Below, piece after piece: positions 20,351 to 29,276 of a DNA stretch of 64,000 nucleotides; the first letter of the stretch is position 1, and each line of letters starts with the position of its first letter. Under the pieces are notes generated by a model. The model saw only the letters and a list, made by a program, of their open reading frames with translations. It made no database searches and was not told where the DNA came from. Source of the stretch: Arthrobacter sp. MYb23. Its GTDB lineage: Bacteria; Actinomycetota; Actinomycetes; Actinomycetales; Micrococcaceae. The stretch is taken from assembly GCF_002979775.1 (NCBI RefSeq), contig NZ_PCPR01000006.1:1-64000 (forward strand), read 5' to 3'. Position numbers and translations under genes: made by a program.

Positions 20351-21763
20351 ATGGCTGTTGGTGTTTTCGATCTGTTCTCTGTGGGTATTGGTCCGTCGAG
20401 TTCTCATACTGTGGGGCCGATGCGTGCTGGGGCGGTGTTTGCTGGTGAGCTGAAGGACGCTGGTGTCCTGGGTTCGGTGGCGTCTTTGCGCGTTGATCTG
20501 TATGGGTCGTTGGCTGCGACGGGACGTGGCCACGGGACCATGACGGCTACGTTGCTGGGCTTGGAGGGGTACCACCCCGAGTTGATTCTGCCTGACGAGG
20601 TGGAGGAGCGGCTCGCGGCGATCGCGGAGACGGGTCTGCTGAACCTTGCTGGCGCTTCCGGCAAGGGCGTGGAGTTGCCGTATGCGGTGGAGGACATGGT
20701 TCTGCATCCGTTGACGGTGTTGCCGCGGCATACCAATGGGATGAAGTTTGCTGTCAGTGATGCTGAGGGGAACGTGCTGCGGGAGGCGACGTTCTTTTCG
20801 GTGGGTGGTGGGTTTATTGTCCGGGAGGGTGAGGAAGACGCGGCTCTTGAGGATCTTGAGGAGTCGAAGAAGGAGTTGCCGTTGCCGTTTAGGACGGCGG
20901 CGGAGTTGTTGGGCCGGTGCGCGTCCAAGGGGTTGGGGATCAGCGACATCATGTTCATCAATGAGCGGGCGTCCCGGTCTGAGGCGGAGATCCGTGAGGG
21001 TTTGTTGCATATTTGGTCGGTGATGGAGGCCTGTGTTGAGACCTCGTTGAAGCGTGAGGGTGTGTTGCCGGGTGGTTTGCGGGTTCGTCGTCGTGCACCT
21101 GATTGGTTGGAGCGGCTCCTGAAGGAGGACAAGGACCGGAACGATCCGAAGTATTGGCAGGAGTGGGTGAACCTGATCGCGTTGGCGGTCAATGAGGAGA
21201 ACGCCACTGGTGGGCGGGTGGTGACGGCGCCGACGAATGGTGCGGCGGGGATTATTCCGGCGGTGTTGTATTACGCGTTGAACTACGCTCCGGGGATGGA
21301 CAAGGCCACGCAGCAGGATCGCGATGATGTGGTGGTGAAGTTTTTGCTCGCGGCGGGTGCTGTGGGTGTGTTGTATAAGGAGCAGGCGTCCATTTCGGGT
21401 GCTGAGGTGGGGTGTCAGGGTGAGGTGGGGTCGGCGTCGTCGATGGCTGCTGCTGGGTTGGCTGAGGTGATGGGTGGTACGCCGGGTCAGGTGGAGAATG
21501 CTGCGGAGATCGCGATGGAGCATAATCTGGGGTTGACGTGTGATCCGATCGGGGGGTTGGTGCAGATTCCGTGTATTGAGCGGAATGCGATCGCGGCGGC
21601 GAAGGCGATTAATGCTACGAAGATGGCGTTGTGGGGTGATGGGACGCATCGGGTGTCGTTGGATGAGGTGATCGTGACGATGCGTGAGACGGGCAAGGAC
21701 ATGTCCACTAAGTACAAGGAAACCGCGATGGGCGGCCTGGCCGTCAACGTCGTCGAATGCTAA
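20351..21763 (+). CDS. sdaA: L-serine ammonia-lyase (single-chain, iron-sulfur)
   Basis: A 470-residue L-serine deaminase that converts serine to pyruvate and ammonia using a [4Fe-4S] cluster. The N-terminal [18 protein letters not shown] is diagnostic. Conserved regions [20 protein letters not shown] and [16 protein letters not shown], and a C-terminal [19 protein letters not shown] with cluster cysteines, are present. AAGGGA precedes the ATG. Placement after the glycine cleavage genes couples glycine to serine to pyruvate flux. Codon use is strikingly G/T-ending (GGT, TTG, GGG, GTG) compared with the C-ending gcv genes, hinting at different ancestry. Confidence 0.94.
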   Translation: MAVGVFDLFSVGIGPSSSHTVGPMRAGAVFAGELKDAGVLGSVASLRVDLYGSLAATGRGHGTMTATLLGLEGYHPELILPDEVEERLAAIAETGLLNLAGASGKGVELPYAVEDMVLHPLTVLPRHTNGMKFAVSDAEGNVLREATFFSVGGGFIVREGEEDAALEDLEESKKELPLPFRTAAELLGRCASKGLGISDIMFINERASRSEAEIREGLLHIWSVMEACVETSLKREGVLPGGLRVRRRAPDWLERLLKEDKDRNDPKYWQEWVNLIALAVNEENATGGRVVTAPTNGAAGIIPAVLYYALNYAPGMDKATQQDRDDVVVKFLLAAGAVGVLYKEQASISGAEVGCQGEVGSASSMAAAGLAEVMGGTPGQVENAAEIAMEHNLGLTCDPIGGLVQIPCIERNAIAAAKAINATKMALWGDGTHRVSLDEVIVTMRETGKDMSTKYKETAMGGLAVNVVEC

Positions 21764-21808
21764 GCCCGGTAGGCTGATTCCTTCACAGCATGTCTCTTGG
21801 GGGAACAC

Positions 21809-22060
21809 ATGAATGATGAAGTAAATCCCATAATTCCCACGGCCTGGGAGGCCGCGGTAGTGGGAGCCGGGGCAGCCGCAGTTCTCCTGGTTGTGGCTGC
21901 CCTGATTCTGGTACTCAGCACGAAATCGTTCTCAACCGGAGTTCGGATTGCATTGGTGTTCCTGGCGTTTGTGGCTCCTGTCGCCGGACCACTGGTGGGC
22001 ATTGTGTTGGCGCTTCTTGAGCGGCGAAAGGCCCGACGCCCTCTTACTGTCAGTCCCTGA
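21809..22060 (+). CDS. Small two-TM membrane protein
   Basis: An 83-residue protein with two hydrophobic segments, about residues 13-37 (AAVVGAGAAAVLLVVAALIL) and 47-69 (IALVFLAFVAPVAGPLVGIV). It has a short acidic N-terminus and a basic C-terminal tail (LERRKARRP). The ATG at 21809 follows GGGGGA with good spacing. It ends 15 bp before the DRGH nuclease gene, so the two are probably co-transcribed. No specific function is recognised. Confidence 0.75.
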   Translation: MNDEVNPIIPTAWEAAVVGAGAAAVLLVVAALILVLSTKSFSTGVRIALVFLAFVAPVAGPLVGIVLALLERRKARRPLTVSP

Positions 22061-22075
22061 TGTCATGCTGTATCC

Positions 22076-22897
22076 ATGAGCGGGGGATACAGCAGGGACT
22101 TTCTGCGGGCACGGCTTGAACTGCCCAGTCCGCAGGCAACGACGACACTTTTGGATTACACCCACTTCTCCGTGCGGTTCCGGGTTGCCCGGAAGCTCGC
22201 GGCCATTGTGGGGGTGAACATCAACGGCAAGGAACTGGTGCCCCTGGCCCGTGAGGGGTCATGGCATGTGGATGACAGAATCCCCCGGGAGCAGCAGGCT
22301 GGCCCGGACCTCTACAAGAACAATGCGTTTGATCGCGGCCACCTGGTCAGGCGCCTGGATCCGGTCTGGGGAGACGCAACAACGGCGAAGAAAGCCAACC
22401 AGGACACCTTTAGCTACACCAACGCGGCACCACAGATTGATGACTTCAATCAAGGCAAGGAACTGTGGGTAGGCCTCGAAGACCATGTTCTTGGCCACGC
22501 CGACGCTTATGACGCAAAGCTGAGCGTGTTCACGGGCCCGGTGTTCCTCGACGACGACCCCATATATCGGGGTGTTAAGATCCCTCGAAAGTTTTGGAAG
22601 ATCGCGGCCTGGACCAACGACGCCAAGCTGGCCGCCGTCGGCTTCGTCCTGGACCAATCACCCATGCTGGGCAAAGTGGAGCTGAAGAAGGCGGTCAGCC
22701 AGCGACTCCTCGAAGGTGAGCCACCCCCACTGGGACCGTTCAGGACGTTCCAAGTACCTATTGGGCAGATTGCGGACTTGACCGGGCTCAGCCTCAGCAG
22801 GCTGATCAGCGCAGACCGCTTGGTGAGTGGACAGCTGGAATCTGGCGTGGCACTGAAGGCAATCAAACTGGAGAACACGGACCAGATCAAGCTCTAA
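22076..22897 (+). CDS. DNA/RNA non-specific endonuclease (NucA/NUC1 type)
   Basis: A 273-residue nuclease of the beta-beta-alpha-metal family. The active-site motif DRGH places the general base at His89, and the metal-binding Asn lies in YTNAAPQ (residues about 115-120). These enzymes cut DNA and RNA without sequence preference. No signal peptide or membrane segment is visible at the N-terminus (MSGGYSRDFLRARLELPS), which is unusual because most relatives are exported. The gene is probably an operon with the small membrane protein just upstream. Whether the enzyme stays inside the cell is inference. Confidence 0.88.
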   Translation: MSGGYSRDFLRARLELPSPQATTTLLDYTHFSVRFRVARKLAAIVGVNINGKELVPLAREGSWHVDDRIPREQQAGPDLYKNNAFDRGHLVRRLDPVWGDATTAKKANQDTFSYTNAAPQIDDFNQGKELWVGLEDHVLGHADAYDAKLSVFTGPVFLDDDPIYRGVKIPRKFWKIAAWTNDAKLAAVGFVLDQSPMLGKVELKKAVSQRLLEGEPPPLGPFRTFQVPIGQIADLTGLSLSRLISADRLVSGQLESGVALKAIKLENTDQIKL

Positions 22898-23006
22898 GCC
22901 CCCGGTAAACCAGCAGAATCGGGCGATATCCACATACCCCGATAGACTTGGGGCTGCATGTCCGCATGCGCACTACGCTTTTGAACACTGCACCAAAACC
23001 CTGAGA

Positions 23007-24095
23007 TTGGACACGGCCACCTTGCGAGAATTTACCGCCCGCTTTGCCACCGCCGAGGAAATCGATAACTGGGACAAGCACGTCACGGCGAATCCGAATG
23101 GCGGCAACATGCTTCAGTCGGACGCCTATGCCGCAGTCAAGGACGGCAACGGCTGGCTGGCGCGGAGGCTCGTCATCGAGACTCAGGAGTACTCCAGTTA
23201 CAACCTGCTCTTGGAGAAGAAGTTCCCCATTCTGGGTCGGCTCTGGTACCTCATCAAGGGCCCGGACGTAGTGGATGTCAGCGACGTCCAGCCTGCCCTG
23301 AAGGCAGTAGCCACCCTGGCCCGTGAGAAGAAGATGAACGTCTTCACCATCAAAATCGAACCGGATGTGGTGGCTTCCGCTGAAGCCGCGGCACAGTTCA
23401 AAGCCGCCGGCCTGGTGAAGGCGCCCAACATTCAGTCGAACGACTCCACGGCCATCCTGGACATCTCGGCCCCGTCCAACGAGGTCCTGCGCAGTATTTC
23501 CTCACGTGCCCGTAACGCTGTCCGCAGGGCGGAGCGTGAGGGGTGCGGGGTCCTGGAGGCTGAGCCGGGCGAAGACAGCTACCGCAAGCTCTACGCCCTC
23601 ATGCGGAACACCATGGACGCTAAAGGTGCCATGCCGCTGCGAAGCTACGACTACTACTCCAAGTTCTGGGAAGAGTTCTGCAGCCGAGGGCAGGGCCACT
23701 TCTTCTTCGTATATGAGGACGGCGCACCAAGTGTTGGTGCTTTCGTCATCAATTACGGCTCCAAAGCGACGTACAAGGATGGCGGTTCCACCCAGAACCG
23801 CAAGCAGTACGGGGACTCGCACTTGGCACAGTGGGCAGCAATCCAGCGCATGCAAGAGCTTGGATGTGTGGAGTACGACTTCTGCGGGACTCCGCCGGCA
23901 GCACACATCAAGGACAAAACCCACCCGCTGTATGGCCTGGGATCTTTCAAAACCAGCTTTACCAAGACCGTGACGGATTTCGTGGGCTGTTACGACCACG
24001 TGGTGGAGCCATTCCGCTACAAGCTGTGGATCAAAGGTGCTGAACGCATTTTCCGTCGACTCGAAACCATGCGTACCGGTGGTCAGTTCTACTGA
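23007..24095 (+). CDS. FemABX peptidyltransferase (short form, no coiled-coil arm)
   Basis: A 362-residue aminoacyl-tRNA-dependent ligase that adds amino acids to the peptidoglycan stem peptide to build the interpeptide bridge. Two GNAT-like halves are visible. Conserved FemX features include the SSRARNAVRRAEREG helix and the late YDFCGTPPAAHIKDKTHPLYGLGSFKTSFT block. It lacks the long coiled-coil arm of the next gene. The start is an inferred TTG at 23007 with a weak ribosome binding site. It is cytoplasmic or membrane-associated and acts on lipid II. Confidence 0.88.
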   Translation: MDTATLREFTARFATAEEIDNWDKHVTANPNGGNMLQSDAYAAVKDGNGWLARRLVIETQEYSSYNLLLEKKFPILGRLWYLIKGPDVVDVSDVQPALKAVATLAREKKMNVFTIKIEPDVVASAEAAAQFKAAGLVKAPNIQSNDSTAILDISAPSNEVLRSISSRARNAVRRAEREGCGVLEAEPGEDSYRKLYALMRNTMDAKGAMPLRSYDYYSKFWEEFCSRGQGHFFFVYEDGAPSVGAFVINYGSKATYKDGGSTQNRKQYGDSHLAQWAAIQRMQELGCVEYDFCGTPPAAHIKDKTHPLYGLGSFKTSFTKTVTDFVGCYDHVVEPFRYKLWIKGAERIFRRLETMRTGGQFY

Positions 24096-24178
24096 CGGCC
24101 ACCCGCAGCCAGCAAGCCAACTTCAGGCCCGCCCCGGCCACCAACGGGTGCAATCTACTTTTAGGTGAGGAAATTTCT

Positions 24179-25522
24179 TTGACTCCGATTGAGGCTGGAA
24201 CCGCCATGGATTTCGTGATTCTCAGTGACGCTGATTTCGAGACATTCGCCAAGGGACACCCGCAGGGCAGCTTTATTCAGTCCCTGGATCTCACGCGCTT
24301 CCAGCGCGCCCGTGGACAGGAAGTAGAGCTCTTCGGTGTGACTCGCGGCGGCAGCCTTATCGCTGCGGGAAAGCTCGTGTATACGTCCAACCGTGTGGGG
24401 TACAAGACCGCTGACTGCGCCAAGGGACCACTGATGGACTACAGCGACCCCGCAGTGGTTCGCTTCGTCGTCGAGCAGTTGAAGAAGCACGCGGCCTCGA
24501 AGAAGGCTGCCGAGCTGCGTATCTCACCCAACATCCGGTACATCGCACGGGACGAAGAAGGCGCCGAGCACCCCGAGGTTGAGGACAACCGACCGTTGCT
24601 GAAGGAGCTCGAAGGCCTGGGCTTCAAGCACCAGGGCTTCGACATGAACTTCGCCAACATCAACTGGATGTTCATCAAGCAGCTCGACGGGATCGCTGAT
24701 TCTGAAGAGCTCATCATGGGTATGAACTACCGCACCCGCAAGGCCATCCGTAAAGCCGAGAAGAACGGCGTCTACCTGGAACAGGCCACGCTGGAAACGC
24801 TGGATGACTTCTACAACGCGCTCAGCACCGCCGGAGACGAGAAGGGCTTCACGTACCGCGAACGTGAGTACTACGAGCAACTCCTCCGGAACACCTCCGA
24901 TGAGTTCACCAAGCTCATGATGGCCAAGATCAACATTCCTGAGTACCGGGCCTCCATCACGGAACGCCTGGACGCCGAATCCAAAACCCTGGCGGATCTG
25001 AAGCGCGAGGTCGAGGAGACCGGCAGCAAAAAGAAGGCCAACCGCGTCAAAGTGGTCCAGGACCTCGTGGACAGTTACGAGCGCAGCCTCAAGGACATTG
25101 AACGTTTCCCGGATTCCGTGGGTGTCGCCACCGTGGCAGCCATTCACTTTGCGTGCTCCGGAGACGAACTGGTGTGCGTCATCGGCGGTACCGTGCAGGA
25201 CTACATCTACTTCAACGGTGCCACCTCCCTGTACTGGGGCATGATGTTGCACGCCTTGAACAACGGCTACTCGCGCTACAACTTCTACGGCACCTTCGGC
25301 ATCCAAGGCCAGGATGAGACCGGCCACGGCGGATACGAATTCAAGAAGGGCTTCGGCGGCGAGGTAGTTCAGTTGGTGGGCGATTTCGCAGCACCCGTGA
25401 ACCCCGTCATTTTCCACGGGTACCGCACGGTCAGGAAGCTCGCAGGGGCCGCCCAGACAATTCTGGGACGATTGCCCCTTGAGAAATTGCCGGTAGTAGG
25501 AAAATTTCGGAGGAATCGCTAA
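24179..25522 (+). CDS. FemABX peptidyltransferase (long form, with coiled-coil arm)
   Basis: A 447-residue FemA/MurM-like ligase. Conserved parts are SLDLTRFQRARGQEV, MGMNYRTRKAIRKAEKNGVYLE and a C-terminal NFYGTFGIQGQDETGHGGYEFKKGFGG. A charged helical insert at about residues 255-300 (ERLDAESKTLADLKREVEE, then KVVQDLVDSYERSLKDIE) matches the coiled-coil arm of staphylococcal FemA. TTG 24179 has AGGTGAGG upstream; ATG 24206 is an alternative start. Two different Fem ligases in a row imply a bridge of more than one residue. Confidence 0.9.
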   Translation: MTPIEAGTAMDFVILSDADFETFAKGHPQGSFIQSLDLTRFQRARGQEVELFGVTRGGSLIAAGKLVYTSNRVGYKTADCAKGPLMDYSDPAVVRFVVEQLKKHAASKKAAELRISPNIRYIARDEEGAEHPEVEDNRPLLKELEGLGFKHQGFDMNFANINWMFIKQLDGIADSEELIMGMNYRTRKAIRKAEKNGVYLEQATLETLDDFYNALSTAGDEKGFTYREREYYEQLLRNTSDEFTKLMMAKINIPEYRASITERLDAESKTLADLKREVEETGSKKKANRVKVVQDLVDSYERSLKDIERFPDSVGVATVAAIHFACSGDELVCVIGGTVQDYIYFNGATSLYWGMMLHALNNGYSRYNFYGTFGIQGQDETGHGGYEFKKGFGGEVVQLVGDFAAPVNPVIFHGYRTVRKLAGAAQTILGRLPLEKLPVVGKFRRNR

Positions 25523-25549
25523 TCACACAAGCCAAGGGAGGATCACCGC

Positions 25550-27037
25550 GTGACTGAACGCCCCGACGGGTCCGCCAACAGGCCCCATACCGACGGGTTG
25601 CCCAAAACCCAGCCGTTGCGGCCGTCCCAGGTCCGGCAGAACGTTAATGCCAAACGCATGCTGATGCGTCTGGTTCAAGGCGACAGCCCGCCCACCGCAC
25701 CCATGAACATCGTGGACCGGTTGGCCGGAAGTCCCTATGCCAACCCCACCATTCAAGTGGTGGGTGTGGACGCCTCGGCTCGCAAGACCATTGACTTCGC
25801 CCTGCATCTGGCTGAAGTCATGTTCCGCTACGGTGCAGGCGCCCTTGAGGTTGAAACCAGCATGATTGCGGTCACAGCAGCCCTTGGCCTGAAGAATGTT
25901 GAAGTGGACATCACCAACCAGTCGGTGGCCATCAACTACGCGCCGAAGGATCAAACTCCCATCACGCTGCTGCGTGTGGTGCGTTCCTGGACCAACAACT
26001 ACGCCGGCCTTGCTCAGGTGCATCAGCTGGTCACGGATATCGTGGCCGGGGGAGTGGGCCGCGATGAAGCCGTGCGCAGGTTGAACGAGATCATCCGAAG
26101 CGCCAAACCGTTTCCCCGGTGGATGGTCACCATAGCGTTCGGTATTTTCTCGGCGGTATTTGTGGGCGTACTGGGTGGGGGACTGGGCGCGTCGGCGGTT
26201 GCCTTCTGCTCCAATATCCTGATCAGCCTGCTCTCACGGCAGCTCGCACGGTGGCGCACAGCGGACTTCTTCAACACCATGGCGTGCGCGTTCCTGGTTA
26301 CCTTTATTGCCCTGATGCTGCGATGGGCGGGTGTGGACATTGCTCCTTCCATTGTGGTTGCCGGCGGAATCCTGCTGCTGCTGCCAACGGGTCGACTTGT
26401 CTCGTCTGTTCAAGACGCGATCAACGGCTTCCCAGTAACGGCGGCGGGCCGCTTTCTTTCCACAGCGCTGACGTTCGGTGCGATCGTGGCAGGTATCGGC
26501 GTTGCCGTCGTCGTGGGAACGCTCATGGGCAGCGCCGTCCTGGATGTCACGCAGACCTTCCCCGACGCGTACCCCCTCTGGATCCAGGCATTCCTTATCG
26601 CTGTCGCGGTGGTGGCCATCGGCGTCACCGAGCAGACTCAAATGCGGTTGCTGGTCCCGACGGCGGCAGTGGGCATAGTGGGCTTCTTCGTCTTGTGGGG
26701 GGTTGGCCAAGCCGGCCTCGGCGACCGTTTGTCCCCGGCTGTCGCTGCAGTGGTCATCGGCTTGTTGGGCCGCGTGGTGGCGCTCAAACTCGGGGCGCCG
26801 CAGCTTGTCGTGGCTGTTCCCGCCGCGCTGATCCTGCTGCCCGGACTGACGATCTTCCGTTCTATGTACGCCCTCACGGTTGAAGGGGGCAACATCTTGC
26901 TCGGCGCCGGAGGCATGCTCAACGCCGGCGCCATTGTGCTGGGAGTGGCGGCGGGCATTGTGCTGGGCGACAACCTGGCCAGGCCGCTCACGAAGGGGCT
27001 GTCCAGCAATGAACGGCGCCGGGTACGCAGGCGTTAA
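25550..27037 (+). CDS. thrE: ThrE-family threonine/serine exporter
   Basis: A 495-residue protein of the ThrE fold: an N-terminal hydrophilic domain (about residues 1-190, DFALHLAEVMFRYGAGALEVETSM) followed by about ten membrane segments from WMVTIAFGIFSAVFVGVLGGG onward. It exports L-threonine and L-serine. The GTG start has AGGGAGG upstream. It follows the second Fem ligase after 27 bp and ends at a strong terminator, so the three genes look like one operon. That would connect hydroxy-amino acid pools with interpeptide bridge synthesis. Confidence 0.88.
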   Translation: MTERPDGSANRPHTDGLPKTQPLRPSQVRQNVNAKRMLMRLVQGDSPPTAPMNIVDRLAGSPYANPTIQVVGVDASARKTIDFALHLAEVMFRYGAGALEVETSMIAVTAALGLKNVEVDITNQSVAINYAPKDQTPITLLRVVRSWTNNYAGLAQVHQLVTDIVAGGVGRDEAVRRLNEIIRSAKPFPRWMVTIAFGIFSAVFVGVLGGGLGASAVAFCSNILISLLSRQLARWRTADFFNTMACAFLVTFIALMLRWAGVDIAPSIVVAGGILLLLPTGRLVSSVQDAINGFPVTAAGRFLSTALTFGAIVAGIGVAVVVGTLMGSAVLDVTQTFPDAYPLWIQAFLIAVAVVAIGVTEQTQMRLLVPTAAVGIVGFFVLWGVGQAGLGDRLSPAVAAVVIGLLGRVVALKLGAPQLVVAVPAALILLPGLTIFRSMYALTVEGGNILLGAGGMLNAGAIVLGVAAGIVLGDNLARPLTKGLSSNERRRVRRR

Positions 27038-27042
27038 CCACA

Positions 27043-27084
27043 AAAGCCGAACGGCGCTGCCTTGAGGCGGCGCCGTTCGGCTTT
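27043..27084. terminator. Bidirectional hairpin terminator
   Basis: AAAGCCGAACGGCGC (27043-27057) pairs perfectly with 27070-27084, with further pairing GCC/GGC inside. It lies between the convergent thrE and SIP genes and has A- and T-runs flanking the stem. Confidence 0.9.
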
Positions 27085-27105
27085 AAGAATGGATCTGGAC
27101 TGAAT

Positions 27106-27945
27106 CTAGATCTGACCGACGGGGAGCTTCTTCTCAGCCTGGAAGACTTCCTCTACGCGACCTTGCGCCCAGTATCCGGAGAGCGATACCTGCGAACGTT
27201 CCAAGCCGCGCTGCACGAAGAAGATCTCACGGAGTCCCTTCATGTAGCCCCGCTCGCCGTGGGCGAAGACATCCACGCGTCCGGGCAGCCATTCGGTGTT
27301 CCGTAGTGCCTCAAGAAGCAGGTCGCTGGACCCCGCTTGAACGCCATTGCGGAGCAGCCAGTGCAGTTCCACGCCAGCGGGCGCGGAAATCGGAAGAATG
27401 TCGTCCTCGTTATCCACTTCAAGGAAGACAGTGCCACGGGCATCGGCAGCAAGTGCCTCAACACAGGCCGCGATGGCAGGTATGGCGGCGTCGTCACCGG
27501 CGAACAAGTACCAATCCGCGTCAGGTGCCGGGTTGTAGGCGCCGCCCGGACCCGTGAAGATCATGGAGTCGCCGGGCTTCGCGGCGGCAGCCCACGGGCC
27601 GGCAAGCCCTTCGTCGCCGTGGACCACAAAGTCGATGGCCAGTTCCTGAGCTTCCAAGTCCACCCAGCGGATGGTGTAGGTCCGGGTGTGGGGCCACTGC
27701 TCGCGGGGCATGGTGTCGCGGGTGACCCACAAATCCAGCGGGAGTTCGTACTCGACGCCGGGTTGGGGAAAAACGATCTTGACGTAGCGGTCCACAAATT
27801 CGTTGTTCGCGTAGTCGCTGAATCCGGGTCCTCCGGCCACGATCCGCACCATGTGCGGGGACAGGCGCTCGTTGCGCAGGACGGTCAGGTTGACCTGCGG
27901 ACGGGTTTTGCGTGAAGCGGACGAAGTGACGGGGAGTGCAGTCAT
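27106..27945 (-). CDS. Siderophore-interacting protein (ferric-siderophore reductase, ViuB/SIP type)
   Basis: A 279-residue FAD-binding reductase that releases iron from imported ferric siderophores using NAD(P)H. The flavin motif is in HTRTYTIRWVD, followed by the SIP-typical FVVHGDEGLAGPWAAAAKPGDSM block, and a C-terminal SGYWAQGRVEE is conserved. An IdeR/DtxR-type iron box abuts the ATG, so expression should be repressed by iron. No ribosome binding site is visible before ATG 27945, and a TANNNT box 8-13 bp upstream fits a leaderless transcript. No siderophore transporter is adjacent. Confidence 0.92.
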   Translation of the reverse strand: MTALPVTSSASRKTRPQVNLTVLRNERLSPHMVRIVAGGPGFSDYANNEFVDRYVKIVFPQPGVEYELPLDLWVTRDTMPREQWPHTRTYTIRWVDLEAQELAIDFVVHGDEGLAGPWAAAAKPGDSMIFTGPGGAYNPAPDADWYLFAGDDAAIPAIAACVEALAADARGTVFLEVDNEDDILPISAPAGVELHWLLRNGVQAGSSDLLLEALRNTEWLPGRVDVFAHGERGYMKGLREIFFVQRGLERSQVSLSGYWAQGRVEEVFQAEKKLPVGQI

Positions 27946-27964
27946 GTAGGTAAGCCTAAGCTAA
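27946..27964 (-). promoter_or_regulatory. IdeR/DtxR iron box
   Basis: GTAGGTAAGCCTAAGCTAA matches the 19-bp consensus TTAGGTTAGCCTAACCTAA at 16 positions. It ends at the base before the SIP start codon and overlaps the inferred -10, so iron-loaded regulator would block RNA polymerase. A DtxR-family gene lies at 49815. Confidence 0.85.
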
Positions 27965-28014
27965 TTACCTGCGCGCCCGCTGAGTATGAGGCGAAGGTTA
28001 CAACCGTCGTGACA

Positions 28015-28782
28015 TTACAGAACAGGCAATTCCCAATTGACGGGCTCCGCGCCCAGACCCATGAGAAGTTCGTTGGTCCGACTGAAGGGCTTCGAGCCGA
28101 AGAAGCCCCGCGACGCCGAGAGCGGGCTTGGATGGACCGAGACAATCGAGGGCGCACCGCCCAGCAGGGGCACGACGCCCTCGGCGTCCTTGCCCCACAG
28201 GACCGCAACCAGCGGGCTCCGGCGCCCCGCGCCATCGGTCCGGCTGGCGACGGCGGTGACGGCCGCCGTCGTGATGGCCTCCCACCCCTTGCCGCGGTGG
28301 GAGCCGGCTTTTCCCGCTTCGACGCTGAGGACGCGGTTCAGGAGCAGGACGCCCTGTTCGGTCCAGGCGCTGAGATCGCCGTGCACCCGGGGTGGCAGTC
28401 CGAGGTCGTCGTGGAGTTCGCGGTAGATGTTTGCGAGGCTTCGCGGGATGGGGCGCGTTGGGCGGGAAACCGCGAAGGAGAGTCCGACTGCGTGGCCCGG
28501 CGTGGGGTACGGGTCCTGGCCGAGAATCAAGACCTTGACGTCTGCCAGCGGCTGTTTGAAGGCGCGCAGCAGGTTCTTGGCCGCAGGAAGAACCTGAGCC
28601 CCGCTGGAGGATTGGCTGGACACGAAGCTCAGAGTTTCACGGAGTTGGCCTTCCACCGGACGTAGTGCGTCCGCCCAGTCGGGAGCCACCAGCTCTTCGA
28701 GCGGCAGCTCACAGAGCGCGGCGAAGCCCGGGTGGGCCGCGTCGGCAGGTTCAAGATCAAAGAGTGCATCCTCGCCAGTCAC
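28015..28782 (-). CDS. ung: Uracil-DNA glycosylase, family 1
   Basis: A 255-residue base-excision repair enzyme that removes uracil from DNA. Motif 1 is [19 protein letters not shown] with catalytic Asp90. The C-terminal DNA-intercalation motif is [17 protein letters not shown], and [17 protein letters not shown] is conserved. The PYP after GQD, in place of PYH, is what I recall in actinobacterial members. ATG 28782 gives a normal length. Stop-to-stop it is close to the divergent SIP region but on the same strand, and is a separate unit. Confidence 0.95.
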   Translation of the reverse strand: MTGEDALFDLEPADAAHPGFAALCELPLEELVAPDWADALRPVEGQLRETLSFVSSQSSSGAQVLPAAKNLLRAFKQPLADVKVLILGQDPYPTPGHAVGLSFAVSRPTRPIPRSLANIYRELHDDLGLPPRVHGDLSAWTEQGVLLLNRVLSVEAGKAGSHRGKGWEAITTAAVTAVASRTDGAGRRSPLVAVLWGKDAEGVVPLLGGAPSIVSVHPSPLSASRGFFGSKPFSRTNELLMGLGAEPVNWELPVL

Positions 28783-28891
28783 CGCACCATTGTCTCCCGC
28801 GCGGCGTTGGCCTGCCGAATGACAGCGTTGTTATTCGCCCGTAACATGGGGGTAGGACATTTACCCCCAACAAGCGTCGAAGGAGTGTGCC

Positions 28892-29227
28892 GTGGCAGAA
28901 CCAGCACCGGAACCGATGGCGTCGCAGGCTACAGGTTTCGCGCTCGAGGACCTCGCGGCCGAGACCCGCAGTGACTCTCCGTTGAGCGAGCGGGACCAGC
29001 AGATGCTGGCGCTGGAACGGCAGTGGTGGAAGTATGCCGGGGCCAAGGAACAGGCTATCCGTGAGCTGTTCGACCTCTCCGCCACACACTATTATCAGAT
29101 CCTGAACGCTCTGATCGATACCGAGGACGCGTTGGCCCACGATCCCATGCTCGTCAAGAGACTGCGTAGACTACGTACGTCCCGCCAGCGTGCGAGGACT
29201 GCACGTCGCCTGGGGTCCGACGCGTAA
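28892..29227 (+). CDS. DUF3263 family protein
   Basis: A 111-residue protein of an actinobacterial family of unknown role. The conserved part is LSERDQQMLALERQWWKYAGAKEQAIRELFDLSATHYYQILNALID, which resembles a sigma-like helix-turn-helix, so DNA binding is possible. The C-terminus is strongly basic (RRLRTSRQRARTARR). The GTG start has AGGAG six bases upstream. It is followed after 49 bp by a LytR_C protein, an arrangement I associate with actinobacteria. Confidence 0.87.
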   Translation: MAEPAPEPMASQATGFALEDLAAETRSDSPLSERDQQMLALERQWWKYAGAKEQAIRELFDLSATHYYQILNALIDTEDALAHDPMLVKRLRRLRTSRQRARTARRLGSDA

Positions 29228-29276
29228 ATCGCCAGGCAGATCTGTCAGCAGCAACCAGCAAGGACACGGCTTCACC

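Noticed and set aside
20273..21808. A 511-codon minus-strand frame opposite sdaA
   Set aside because: Its composition is dominated by Arg, His, Pro and Thr, typical of a shadow frame. SdaA on the plus strand has clear catalytic motifs.
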